Of a stretch of DNA of 64,000 bases, positions 47,537 to 58,790 are shown piece by piece. Positions within the stretch are counted from its first letter, which is position 1. Each line of letters begins with the position of its first letter. A program made the position numbers and the translations under genes. The stretch lies in the NCBI RefSeq assembly GCF_020536995.1, contig NC_068360.1, positions 85,402,840 to 85,466,839 on the forward strand, in the 5' to 3' direction. This DNA is from Dreissena polymorpha (taxonomy: Eukaryota; Mollusca; Bivalvia; Myida; Dreissenidae). Below the pieces are notes generated by a model, which made no database searches, was not told the DNA's origin, and worked only from the letters and a program-made list of their open reading frames with translations.

Positions 47537-47827
47537 CATATGATAGTAATACCACTGAATGAAAAATATAAACAATATATACAGTAGCATTCATGTTATT
47601 ATTATATACTACACTTACTACTACATGTGTGTTTGTATAAAGCACACACTATAAACAATAACTATTTGTCTTTCATATTGCACCAATAGTAAACAAATAA
47701 TTATCAAAATAATTTACCATGAGTTATAACCTAAACATGACATGTTTGAAATAGGTGATCGTTGAGCACCGGTGAAATATCTAATATCCACCATATCATT
47801 GCGAAAAGAATGCTTTAAAAGAGATAT

Positions 47828-47966
47828 GGGCCGTGCTCTGTGAACAGGGGGTTTAATGCATGTGCGTAAAGTGCCGTCCGAGATAAGTCTGTGCAGTCCG
47901 CACAGGCTAATCTGGGACGACACTATACGCATATGAATCAAACCCGTTTTTCACAGAGCACGGCCA
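47828..47966. mobile_element. 139-bp hairpin MITE in unit 2, related core
   Basis: Ends GGCCGTGCTCTGTGAA and TTCACAGAGCACGGCC, flanked by ATAT. Shares the core GCACAGGCTAATCTGGGACG with the 47,277 element. Unit 1 shows the empty site near 42,845. Confidence 0.85.
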
Positions 47967-48288
47967 ATATATACTCGATATACTCAGTATATATATTATG
48001 CTCATATGGTTAAGGAGTAACAGGTTAATTTTGTCAAGCTAGACATAGGTCATTAAACAGATTCAGAAACAAAACTCATTCATAGGAATGATCACGAATA
48101 GCACCATATTTCGCCTTGAGAACATCTCGTGGGGGGAATATGCCTTTCCTAATAAACAGTTACATAACCGGTACAAAAAAACACAACCGTTTAACAACAA
48201 ACCGCTTTATAAACGTTTTAGTCAACGAATCGGTGATAATTCATGAACAAATTATATATAAACATAATTTTTTAAGTTTTGCAGCAGG

Positions 48289-48992
48289 TTAAGGTAACTC
48301 TATCTTTTCTTTGGCTTCCTTTTCTTTTGCTTCTGGTACAAATTCAGGATTTATCTCCCTTGAGCCCAGAAATATTACAGCGTCTTTATACTCCGGTGGA
48401 GGAGTGCGCTCATAGCTGAGATCTGGCGTTGGTGGACGTGTGACGTCACGAGGTTCCCGTGTCTCCGAACGTGAAAATATTTCAAATATTGAGACGTGCA
48501 TATTGGGAAACCGAGAGCGCCACGCTCCTGATGGTCTTCTTGGTCCAGGCTCAGGTACTTCCGGTCCGGCCGGAAGTCCGTCTGGCGATAAGGAAACAAC
48601 CGACTGACTTTCTGGTATGCCTAGCGTAGTTGACCCGCGGCGACTGCTACTATATGTCTGAGATCCTGTTCCTGCCGACAATTGAGTAACAGAAGCACTA
48701 AAACTTGCATTAGAATGACCGGTATCCGCGTTTTCCGATTGAAATTCTATTTCGCTAATACTCCTTACAGTGTCTCCGAACAGAAACGAATACGTCGGCG
48801 GCAAATCTGCCCGAGAGAAAGACTCGTTACTGCTGGTGCCGGAAACCAGCGCCCTCGAAGCTGACCTCCGCCGTCGCTTGACGACACGCGCAATATGCAT
48901 GATGGCAATGCATATGACGGGAATAACAATGGAGAGACCGGCAGCAATACCTATGACGCCGATATTTGTGGGTGGGGAGCTATCCGGGACAG
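48289..48992 (-). CDS. Last exon: membrane helix and PPxY tail of a WxxW-domain membrane protein
   Basis: Acceptor TGTATTTCCAG; the split codon TCT joins it in phase to the WxxW exon. Reads VPDSSPPTNIG, a membrane helix of ~21 residues (VIGIAAGLSIVIPVICIAIM), then HIARVVKRRRR as the positive-inside anchor. About 200 cytoplasmic residues follow, rich in Ser and Pro, with two PPxY motifs (ADLPPTYSFLF and RTPPPEYKDAV), ending KEKIELP. PPxY motifs are ligands of WW domains such as those of Nedd4-type ubiquitin ligases; that partner is inference. The orientation is type I if the WxxW part is outside. I do not recognise a named orthologue. Confidence 0.85.
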
Positions 48993-49531
48993 CTGGAAAT
49001 ACACAAAACATACTTTGGATTAGCCATATACAAAAGTTTCTGTCAAATATCAATTAGAGCAAACGTATTACAAAGTGTTTCCGATAAAGCGTTGTAATGG
49101 TTAAGAAAAACAGTATGTTGTGCTTATGTGTAGGGATTTAACCACGAGGTCGTAAGCCCGAGTTAAATTTCAACCTTCAGAAAAATTATAAGAGGATATC
49201 TAACGATCGTGCGGCAATTAAAATAATGAACACAAGTATCGCTTTTCAACTACTCATAAGCAATGCAACAAATTATACCCGTACATGAGCAAAACATAGT
49301 GTAAGAAAGATTGCATTTTAGTTGCACATACATGTGTCAATACTCGTAAAATAAAAATTGTTTTTCTATTATCGTGATTTATCCGCCAGTCAACTCGTTG
49401 TCGTTCTGTGTGCAATCGTTCAAAAAGTAAACTCATGGTTACTGATAACTATTGTGAGTTTTCAAACACACATATACTTGATTTTTTTAGGGTAGAATCG
49501 CTGTCCACAATCAACACAAATAATTAACTAG

Positions 49532-49635
49532 TCCTTCCTTCCTTCCTTCCTTCCTTCCTTCCTTCCTTCCTTCCTTCCTTCCTTCCTTCCTTCCTTCCTT
49601 CCTTCCTTCCTTCCTTCCTTCCTTCCTTCCTTCCT
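49532..49635. repeat. (CCTT)n microsatellite, ~26 units
   Basis: Perfect CCTT repeats followed by degenerate CCTCC/CCGTC units to about 49,735. Expanded relative to the unit 1 counterpart at 44,392. Confidence 0.95.
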
Positions 49636-49811
49636 TATTTCCTCCATCCGTCCCTCCGTCCAGTCGTCCTTTCCTCCCTCCATCCCGTCGTCCTTCACTC
49701 CGTCCCGTCGTCCTAACCTCCATCTCGAAACTCCCTTCTTTCTTAGTTTACTAAACATTCAGCACCGGTCGTTCGCTATATTATTAATACATTAATTAAG
49801 GTGTAACTTAC

Positions 49812-50022
49812 AAAGGCATTCGAACCGGATTGCATAGTTAGCACACTTGCGGGGTTTCCTCTGGTCGGAGTCCCTACATAAGATACCGGCAGTGGTACAT
49901 GGCTCATCTAGGATGTCGGCTACTAAGTCACTTGAGAGAGCGTCAAACGTCAACGTGTGATTGTCGACGTCACGACATTCGGCGTTGATTGGAGAGTACC
50001 CGCCGCAGATTTGCCAGCCGCG
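49812..50022 (-). CDS. Exon: second half of a WxxW (Mucin2_WxxW-type) ectodomain
   Basis: Acceptor GCTATTTTAG, donor GTAAGT, 211 bp. Reads RGWQICGGYSPINAECRDVD, NHTLTFDALSSDLVADILDE and PCTTAGILCRDSDQRKTRKC then ANYAIRFECL. This fits the Mucin2_WxxW/CILP-type module: IC..P.AIECR, a middle helix, V.C....G..C...DQ, C.DYEVRF.C. The Cys pattern implies extracellular disulphides. Phase 0 with the 57.5 kb exon and phase 1 with the tail exon. Role of the domain family is not well defined; it is frequent in mucins and cartilage intermediate layer protein. Confidence 0.85.
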
Positions 50023-50029
50023 CTAAAAT

Positions 50030-52188
50030 AGCGAAAACAAAACTTTATACATGTTATACGGAAATTATTATTGTCATTGAACTGTTACTTAATAATTGAT
50101 TGAATTATGTACACGTGCGGGAGATTTTTATACAAGGTTACATGGTAAGGGGAAACAAAGGGGATGGGACTAGCGAAGTTTCATAATTTTACGTAGCCAT
50201 TTGCTCGTCTTTTATGATTGTCCATGCCCTACTTAGCTCAGCTTCAAGCTCGTGAACGGAGTTGGTGTCGCGGGAATTAATAGAAACACATATATTTTAG
50301 AACATGACACGGTCCTATACCTTGAATTTATCATAAAAACGATGACAGTAGATATTACTATACTAGATTTAGTAATGAGGTATTATAACATACGATTGAA
50401 ATGTTAACTTTATAGATATGTTGCTACACAAGACGTGTTTGATCCCTGTTCAAAATGAATAATTATATGACATCGGTTGAAGAAAATTTCCATTATTTTT
50501 TATTTTTTGTTACTGATTTTAGGAGACACAAGAAATGGCCCGGGGAGTGCAGTGTTTTGACATTATTACACGCCGTGTCAATTTGAAATCGGGGATAACA
50601 CATTATTATGCCCATTCGCTTTATAAACGTGGTACGTATAAACAATTACAAAATTACTAGTAACAGTTGTAGGGTTAAAACACGATATGTACATGACTTG
50701 CATATAAATCACAATACCAATTACTCAAGCTATATTAAACAAATCTGTTTTTCCTACAAACATAAATCTTATGAAATCTCGAGTTATATTTATCACATTT
50801 CGTGTCTCCAATAAACGATTAACGTAAACAAAGCCGCTTGTTTTAATTCGCATATCAATCTTGCTAATTAGTGAATGACATTATAAAAACAGGCAAAATC
50901 TGCCTTCTCTTCAATATTAATTGTCTTGAAACAACACGCTTCATTATAACCGCTTCACATTTGCATTTTTATTCAATCTCGAGGTGAAACAATAAGCCTG
51001 TTATTGATATGCATATGGATGAGGTTGTTCTGTTCATTTTCGTGACACACGTGTTTTGACACACGTGTTTTAAAACACGTGTGACATCTACGTCGTTTAT
51101 AGGTTGGCATGAAAACGATGTAAGAATGTGATAATAAATAACATACTGTATTTTATAATCGCAATTACAATATAATCTTACTTCGATATAACTTTGTTTT
51201 TTGTATATTTCAGCGTTTTGATAAAATAACCGCGTTTTGCGAAAACGAATTTCGGCAATATGCGGCACGAGATTTATGTTCGGACGACGTGGCTCCATTA
51301 TAATGTTTCACGATTTCGTGTTCCCCGTATGCAAAAAGTACAATAATTGAAACACCACATATGTTTTTAGTGACATAACACTTGAAGCGATATATCATCC
51401 ACGCATGTTCAAACTGATACTGGTTTCGTTCAGCTGTCCATCAAACCGAACACTTATTGCATATGTGTATTAATGTCTCAAGCAATCTCGTAAACAGGTA
51501 TGATTGATCCGAGGACACAATGTCGGGGCATGTTAATAAATGTACGTTTAACTTCGGTGAGGTACATGGTGAGGACATCCTTCGAAAGAAATACTGTCGT
51601 AAGGCGCACTGTTTGGCCTAGCATGTACGTCAAATTGCAACTGAATCAGTCATATTACAAGTATTTGAATTTAGACTTGACAGTGAATATGTCGACTGAT
51701 GTATTGACATTGAACTAGATCTCGACCAACATACGTGAACAAAACAGATGTTTAATAATATTTTTCGTGTTAAGGCAAAGCAACGACAAAATTATGAAAA
51801 TTAGACTAACAACCCTATACAGCCTATACCGTAGGTTGAAGCTAAGTGTCTTAAATTAAGCGTTATACCGGTCCGAAATTCTGTATCAATCGTATTAAAC
51901 ACAAAATATACGATCAGTATTATATCGTATAAACAAATATCCGGTGTTGATTATCTGGGTATGTACTGTTAATTAAAGTAGCGTCAGATAGTAACCAACA
52001 TATTAATATTTTTCCTTGATCAATGGTCTGAGATGGTAGAATGTAGTTATTGTGTAGGCTTTCAGAATTAAAATCCACCTAAATCAATAAAACGTTAGAC
52101 AAGAAAAAGAACACGCAGTATGGCCGTTTCATAAATCTTTATTAATGCATTTATATTTGGTTCGAACAAAAGAAAATAGGTTTTCTAA
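50030..52188 (-). other. Intron of the WxxW gene within unit 2
   Basis: Non-coding. Contains the CACGTG cluster at 51,043-51,085 and a 72-codon plus-strand frame (51,500-51,718) that is not supported as a gene. Confidence 0.5.
51043..51085. promoter_or_regulatory. Cluster of three CACGTG palindromes, unit 2
   Basis: ACACACGTGTTTTGACACACG followed by TGTTTTAAAACACGTGTG. Three CACGTG palindromes occur within ~40 bp; the unit 1 counterpart keeps two of the three. Possible bHLH-type regulatory site, motif evidence only. Confidence 0.4.
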
Positions 52189-52478
52189 CCAAACCTGCGC
52201 GATCTTCATTAAAACAAAGAATGACCAGCATCGTAAAATTAATCATAAAAGGTGACAACATCAACGCTTTACGGTTCATATGACAAGTCGAATACAGCCT
52301 GCATTGTAACTTTTTTAAACGCGTCGTTTGATTTCGTTACAGTATAGTACACGGAAACCTACGAGAAGCGAAATATATATTAATGACTACGAAATTTTGA
52401 TAGTTTAATCGCCCAGGGTAAATAAAGAAGCATAGCCTTTTTTTAGTGAAAGTGGAGAACGGAATTGTTAAATATGTT

Positions 52479-53457
52479 CAGGGTTTTTTTTTACTAAGAA
52501 AGTGACGCCGATATTCGGCGTCTTCCCCCACCAGAATTTTTCCCCTAAAAATACCATTTCCCCTCCAAAAATATAATTTTTCACCAAAATATAATATTTT
52601 ACCCTCAAAGAATTTTTTTTTTTCTTTTGGGAAGTTGACGCTTATCCAATTTGTACCATGTACAACGATCTCTCTCTCTCTCTCCCGACGAACACTCAAA
52701 TCTGGGAATCCCAGTGATTCTATATATAGCTCTTAAATAACGTCATGGAAACCGGGCAACTAATCGTATTAATCATGTGACTATTTTACTGGATTCCGGT
52801 CTTGCGCGAGAAGGGTGTTTCGTCAATTAATTACCGGAAACCAGTCGAATTTTCATCCGGGTTATGTGAAAGCCAAGATATAAACGTTAAAACAGAAAAA
52901 GTCTCACAATTGGCGTTCATACACAAACAAAATAAAACGTTCGGACTCGGAAAATATTAATTGCGTTGACGTATTTTTTAAGAATGAATCATCAAAAACC
53001 GTTGAAACCCAGCAGGATTCGGAGGTACATGTAATCAACATCGATCAATACTGTCGGATTATTGTGAAAGTGAAAGTAGACAATCGGCAGCTGCCGCACC
53101 TTTCCCTTCCAATACTGTAGCAGATCTAGATCGTCAACCCATTCATCATGAAATTGAAATCACAATATTGACATCGTTCCCCGGCCCAAGTTGAAAACAT
53201 TTCCCATGATTATTAGATCTACCCCTGCAACTTTAATTAGGACTTTGACTTTAATATCATACTTGTTCATGTGTTTAAGAACAAAAAGGTCAGAGACATG
53301 ACTCTTTTTCTAAAAAAAAACCTGAAGTCTGTAGGTCAGTTATAGACATTGAAATGAACAGTTTTTATTTTTTCCCCAAATATGTCTCTTTCGCGCTCGA
53401 TTTTCCCCTTTTACCCAGCGTCCAGCGTCTTCCCCTTTTTCTTAAAAAAACCCCTGA
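52479..53457. mobile_element. hAT-like non-autonomous element, ~979 bp
   Basis: Ends CAGGGTTTTTTTTT and AAAAAAACCCCTG, with further inverted similarity (CTAAGAAA/TTTCTTA, and GGCGTCTTCCCC against its complement side). ATGTT flanks both ends. The CAGGG start suits hAT. No transposase frame. Confidence 0.55.
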
Positions 53458-53690
53458 TGTTTTTTAATCCTGCACAATTATTGATCATCGTATATTAAAA
53501 TCGAAATATTGACATTATCCTTCCTGATCGATTGAAACCTTTTTTTTATGCCAATCGTGATACATCGGCTATCTCCGGATTCCTTCGGATTGATTTATAG
53601 AATAAATCGTCTGCTGATCCAGAGTGATTTTATGCGTGTGTAATTAACAACTTGGGTTAAAGATCGCGTGGTATATTTTATCCCCATTAA

Positions 53691-54257
53691 AGGGACCTAT
53701 TCCCGTTTTTGTGAACTGACAAAATTGAAAAACAAATGGTTTCAGATTTGCAAATTTTCGTTGTAATAATTATATATGCGATTAAACAGTAATACTGAAA
53801 ATTTACCGTGCTCTCAAATGTCAGTAATATGCATCTTATAACGATTTAAAGACCTTTCAATTATAAAGCGTAACAAACGCGAAACGATTGAATAATTTCA
53901 ACACTTCTGTTGATATTATGTTGATATATTTTGTGAAATTACGAGGATTGTTTACATAAAGTATACGATAAATTGAATATCATATTATCACGGATGGCCG
54001 AGTGGTTTAAGCGCTACACTTTGGGCAGTGGTTCGAGCCCGGTTGTAGATGACATTTTGCTTTCCATATTTTATTCTTGTATTATAGCTTTTTAGTTTCG
54101 ATGTTTACATTTTAAATCAGTTTTTATATTAATTATTTTATAATTAATGATTTTTTTATATATAAAAATAGTCATTACAAAATTAAATGGATAAAAAAAC
54201 AATTTAAAGAATTTAATGACACACTTCAAAACATGCCCAAATCTGTGAACAACTCCC
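53691..54257 (+). mobile_element. TTAA-flanked element with embedded tRNA-like core, copy 2
   Basis: Same family as 42,269-42,745: starts AGGGACCTATTCCCGTTTT, ends GTGAACAACTCCC, TTAA on both sides. tRNA-like core about 53,992-54,045 (A-box-like TGGCCGAGTGG, B-box-like GGTTCGAGCCC). The tail after GATGTTTACATTT is AT-expanded relative to copy 1. Diverged and non-coding. Confidence 0.75.
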
Positions 54258-54261
54258 TTAA

Positions 54262-54992
54262 AAAATTTGGTTATTCAACGAAGAAGAACGATAATCCAAA
54301 ATTTGTTCTCAACAAAAGATTAACAAAAACATTTATATATCAACCATTTCAACACCGATACGTAATTTTTATTGTGCTAGTAGATCGAAAAACAACTTAT
54401 CCTCGGTATAAACAACATTTGCCAACTTGTATAACCAATTGCAATTTGATGCAAATAATAACGATTGACATTGTATGCGATTATAGAAGGATTATAAATA
54501 GACCACATGTGCTTGTAACAGCTAACTAGTGGTTTCTAACACATTTTAACTCATTTTGGGAAACGTCTATTTAACAGAGCTTAAAGACTTAGCTGTATTG
54601 TTACTCGTGAGCTAACAGAACTAAACATGTGGTAAATGACCTCTGTAAGCATGTTTCTTACACACACCCGGATGTGGGTAAATGACCGATAGGGCGAGGA
54701 AACAAAGCCTTCAATCTAACAACTAAGCGATATACTGCATCGAACTGCAACGCACCTGTTCCAATATTATCAACCAATTATGAGATTATTTATGATACCC
54801 TAAAGATTTATCAACAAACAATACGGTATACATGAAAGATCACTGACCACTGATTTTCATAAGAATGAAACGAATGTAAATTAATTTGACTTGGTGCGCT
54901 TATACGCCAACTCTAACTTTAACAATATTTGTTAAGAATGAATATTCTTGACAGATTATTGAAGAACGATTTGCGCCTGGAAAGTTTGTTAA
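54262..54992. other. Intronic or intergenic, no gene recognised
   Basis: AT-rich sequence with no supported feature. Confidence 0.4.
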
Positions 54993-56901
54993 CCCTTACA
55001 GTGCTGGAACCGAATTTTGAAGGCTTTTGCAAACAGTTTGGATCCAGTAGTGCGTTCAGTTACAGCGAACGTTCGCTATAGTTCGCGAACGGTCGCGAAC
55101 GTTCGCTATTGAACGCTCGGTTCGCCGCGAACGTTCGCGAACCGAAGCGAACCCTCTCGGGAGGTAGTTCGCTAGCGAAACCAAGATGGCGGACAAATAA
55201 ATATGTTGTATTTGTTTAGTGTTACTTCGATATTTTTTCCTTTTTTTTGTAGTACATAAAGTGAATTGAACAATAAACAAAGTGTATAGGAGGTTTTGGG
55301 GATTCCGATAATAACGTCACGTTTGCGCATTCTCAAATTTTGGCCGCCAACACTGCGGCCATTCTGCGTTTGCGTTTGATGATCCGCATCGTGATAAGAT
55401 TTCAATCATATTCGCGACCCATTTTAAGAACAACAAATTATTCATAAATTGAAATTCTTCCATATTAAATAGAATCCAATGAATGAACACAAATAAGGAC
55501 GAAAACAAACAACAAATTGGTTGATTTTATGTTATCAACATCAAGAAACTATTTCAACCTATATGTCCGTAAAGACTTACCTTGTTACAGATTAACTAAA
55601 TCCTCTTGATACATGTAAATGTTTGTATTTAATTGTTCACACCAATTTTGACACTCCTTATTTCAGCATTTTTAACCACCCATTGTTTAATTGCCCCATT
55701 TGCTCATCACAAACCGATTATCTCGATATGATCGGATACTGTCCAGACAATAACTAAGAAAACAGGGTGTCATAAACCCAGGGACCCATATTTGTATGAC
55801 TCAGTATGGGGTCATTAACCACATGTGTCTGGTCATTAAACACAATTTATGATACCTCCGTGTCATCTCTGGGCATATTAAGCCAAAAACTTAACAGTTG
55901 CTTAAATAAAACATTTGAACATATTTAAAAAATAGACGTACATTTGTTCGAAATGGATTAACAGGAACTATTAAGTATATAAGCCAGTTTAAACATAACA
56001 CTTAAGTGTTTTATAATGACAATACATTTAAAATAGTGTAGAAAGTTACTGCTACACAATTATCGTATTTAACGGGTACCTGCAAATGTAAACCGATATA
56101 ATAACGTGTAAAGATCGTGCGTTTTTGCAGTGTTCGAAACAGCATCGTGAAAACAAGCAATCGCGTTTGATCATAATATCGATATAAAAAACTTGGGTGA
56201 AATAAATGTATAGATTTATGGTATAATAAAATGCCAGATTTGTATCGCTCATAATCACTACATTAGAGTTTTCAATATACATGTGCATTCAAAGACAGTT
56301 TAATTCGCAAAATATGCAGGTGTTGTTTTTTTCCACGAGAATGCTAAAATTTATTAATATTTTCATTAAATGTAAACGAAACGAAAATTCATTCAATGTA
56401 AAAGAAAATTACAACTACATTTAAAGATTATAATGTATTGCGCTATTTAGGGCTTTGTTTTATAACTGATTCAATGCACCTCTTACACTAAATTTCGATC
56501 GCTAATGAAAAATAACACTATCGCATCCACACCACTTATAATTATAATCAAATTATTATAGGGTTTTTTTGTGTGGAAATATCTGTTAGTTAAGTACTTT
56601 CTGTGTTATTAGCGATTTCCGCCATCAAAATCGCTACAAATTTCTGGGAGCCGCCATCTTGAAACGTTCGCGCCGAACTTATCGTTCAATAAGACCGAAT
56701 CGGAAACGAACGATCATTGGCGAACGTTCGCTGTAACTGAACGCACTACAGATGAGACGCCACAGAACGTGGCGTCTCATCTGGATCCAAACTGTTTGCT
56801 ATTCTGATAGTATTCTTTGAAAAAAATCGAAGAAAATGCTAATTTTAGAAATTCAGCAGACGACATTTTAGCAGATGACAAATTACCCAGCATGCAAAGG
56901 G
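54993..56901. mobile_element. TTAA-flanked MITE carrying a nested element
   Basis: Ends CCCTTACAGTGCTG and CAGCATGCAAAGGG, flanked by TTAA (54,989-54,992 and 56,902-56,905). Its own body is palindromic (GTTTGGATCCAGATGAG... against CTCATCTGGATCCAAAC, with GAGACGCCAC/GTGGCGTCTC near the centre). It is split by the element at 55,048-56,748, so its own length is only about 200 bp. Confidence 0.7.
55048..56748. mobile_element. 1.7-kb element with 29-bp perfect inverted ends and GCGAACGTTCGC palindromes
   Basis: 55,048-55,076 (TAGTGCGTTCAGTTACAGCG...) is the exact reverse complement of 56,720-56,748. Flanked by CAG on both sides (55,045-55,047 and 56,749-56,751). The left subterminal ~110 bp is packed with GCGAACG/CGTTCGC words, including the 12-bp palindrome GCGAACGTTCGC, as expected of transposase-binding arrays. 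No transposase; two short minus-strand frames (55,172-55,508) are unrecognised. Superfamily not determined. Confidence 0.8.
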
Positions 56902-56905
56902 TTAA

Positions 56906-57481
56906 CGTACAATTATTTGTAGTCAAGTCGAAGAATGAGTTGATGAATACGAGCCCGAGCCAAAGAGCCCCGGAGTGGGAGTTATATTAAGAAAACCGAC
57001 AAGAGTGTACCGGGTAGTTTCGATAAACAGTGGTAGCGGTTGAAAAAATACAGTTTGAGGCTAGGACGTTGATGTGAAAAAAGGTTCAAGTAAGAGTATC
57101 GGTGCAAAAAGGCCAAACACAGAGCGGTTCAAAGAGGTGTAAGTGAAGGAAAGATGTTAGTTTTGAGTGTTGAATAATTCAGCTACGTTTAGTATAAGAA
57201 TGAGCACGATTTGTTTTAATGTTGCTATTTCTCAAACATTTGCAACGTTAGAATTGGCAGATCATTATAATCGAAGATTCGTGCAATTCTTTACTGACCA
57301 TTGCACTTTTGCATCGATCTCTGCTATTTAACGTCACCTACATTGTGATATTAAGATGGTGCACAAAGATGGTACGCCCAACAACCCCCCCCCCCCTTTA
57401 AATACCAAGTCCATGCACTGACACCACGATAGATAACCATGCCAATATCTAACATTAACACCATATTTTCCCTCTACCTAC
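56906..57481 (-). other. Intron of the WxxW gene, no other feature
   Basis: Contains a poly-C tract at about 57,386-57,398; otherwise nothing recognised. Confidence 0.45.
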
Positions 57482-57597
57482 CCTGCGAATGGAGTTGACT
57501 CTCTCGTCGTCCTGCTCGCCGGAAGTGGGCTTGTCCGTGTTGTACCAGGCTGTCCACGTCCACGTGCGAATGCGCGTCGCTTCTTCCGCTGCATTAA
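57482..57597 (-). CDS. Exon: first half of the WxxW ectodomain
   Basis: TTGTTTACAG acceptor and GTAGGT donor, 116 bp. Reads NAAEEATRIRTWTWTAWYNT then DKPTSGEQDDERVNSIRR, giving the WTxWYNTDKPTSG.GD.E...NIR pattern that opens WxxW modules, continued in phase 0 by the exon at 49,812-50,022. It has only one copy in the window, so both duplicated 3' exon pairs would depend on it. The exon starts mid-codon, so an upstream exon, expected to encode a signal peptide, lies to the right or outside the window; I could not find it. Confidence 0.8.
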
Positions 57598-57820
57598 CTG
57601 TAAACAAGGACAACAAAAATCTCAACAAAATACTCAATAAATGTTGCTGCTGATACTATGAATATCGCTGTTCAGCTGGTGAAGCAAATATTGTTAATTG
57701 TGCTGTTGCTTCTATAACTACTGCATTATGTATATATTATGTTGCTTTAAAAGACTTCAACTAATACCACAACCATCCTCATCCCTATCGCCAGCACCAT
57801 TACCACCACGTTAACATTAA

Positions 57821-58297
57821 AGGGACCGTCAACCGCGATTGACGAAAAAAGAAAAGTTCTAAAATACCGATTTTTTTTACAATTATTAGTTTATATTGAT
57901 TAAAATAGAACGACTGGTATATTACATTATTTGAAAAAAGTTAATATTATCAGTATATTCGGTAATAAAATTATAAACTATAAATAACGCAAGCAGATTG
58001 ATCATTTTATATATATAATATATACACTTCACAACTCATGCACAATTTGCATTCCTGGGTTTACCATGTGACGATAATGATCAATCCACAAGCGTTATTT
58101 AAATTTAATTGGAAGTTACCTGGTACCTGTACCCAGTAAAATTTATTACCGAATATACTGAAAATATGAAAACTTAACAATTTTTTCCAAGTAATGTAAT
58201 TTACTAGTCGTGATATTTTAATCAATATAAACTAATAATTGTAAAAAACGGTATTTTAGAACTTTTGTTTTTTCGTCAATTGCGGTTGACGGTCCCT
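57821..58297. mobile_element. 477-bp palindromic TTAA MITE
   Basis: Ends AGGGACCGTCAACCGCGATT and its complement side AATTGCGGTTGACGGTCCCT, flanked by TTAA (57,817-57,820 and 58,298-58,301). Nearly the whole element is one inverted repeat (arms over 200 bp). piggyBac-type by target site. Confidence 0.85.
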
Positions 58298-58301
58298 TTA
58301 A

Positions 58302-58786
58302 AGTGATATTATGCGCATTTTTCACTGTTGATTGAGCTTAAAAGAATTAACAGATCAAAAGAGCTAGTCAAAATGTGGTATATGACCAATTACCTGCAGC
58401 TCATCTTGCTACTAGTTATTCATTAAATATATATATATATATATTATATTCGATATTTTACATGACTGTACAGTCCTCTAAGCCGAGCGGAATTGTACTT
58501 TATTAGGATCGGAGTTAGTGTTCGTGTGTCGTATAATCGAATCTGCACTAAAACTAAATTTAGACCCACATTGTATATCGAAACATTTCTGTTGTCAGTT
58601 GTCAAAACGAAAGTATGGTTGATATTCAAATGCATTATTTTTCTCTTTCCGAGATATTGTTTTAGTATGTGGATACTGCATTAACAAATATACGTGTATA
58701 TGAAGTTAAAACACCAAAAAATAAACAACGGTTGCGATAGACACCTATAAACATAGCATATACTGTTAGATGCGCATAATATCACT
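58302..58786. mobile_element. 485-bp TTAA MITE abutting the previous one
   Basis: Starts AGTGATATTATGCGCAT and ends ATGCGCATAATATCACT, flanked by TTAA (58,298-58,301 shared, and 58,787-58,790). Has an (AT)n run at about 58,427-58,445. The copy at 63,794 matches its right half in inverted orientation. Confidence 0.85.
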
Positions 58787-58790
58787 TTAA

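Larger units (their letters stand above)
47089..52188. repeat. Tandem segmental duplication, unit 2 (~5.10 kb)
   Basis: Starts TCTTATTCTATGTGTTTG directly after the end of unit 1, and ends GGTTTTCTAACCAAACC. Carries the intact WxxW and membrane-tail exons. Confidence 0.9.

Noticed and set aside
49511-49758. Minus-strand frames rich in EGRK repeats
   Set aside because: They are the translation of a CCTT microsatellite.
54233-54529. 98-codon plus-strand frame
   Set aside because: Starts inside the TTAA element tail, has no recognisable domain and no splice context.
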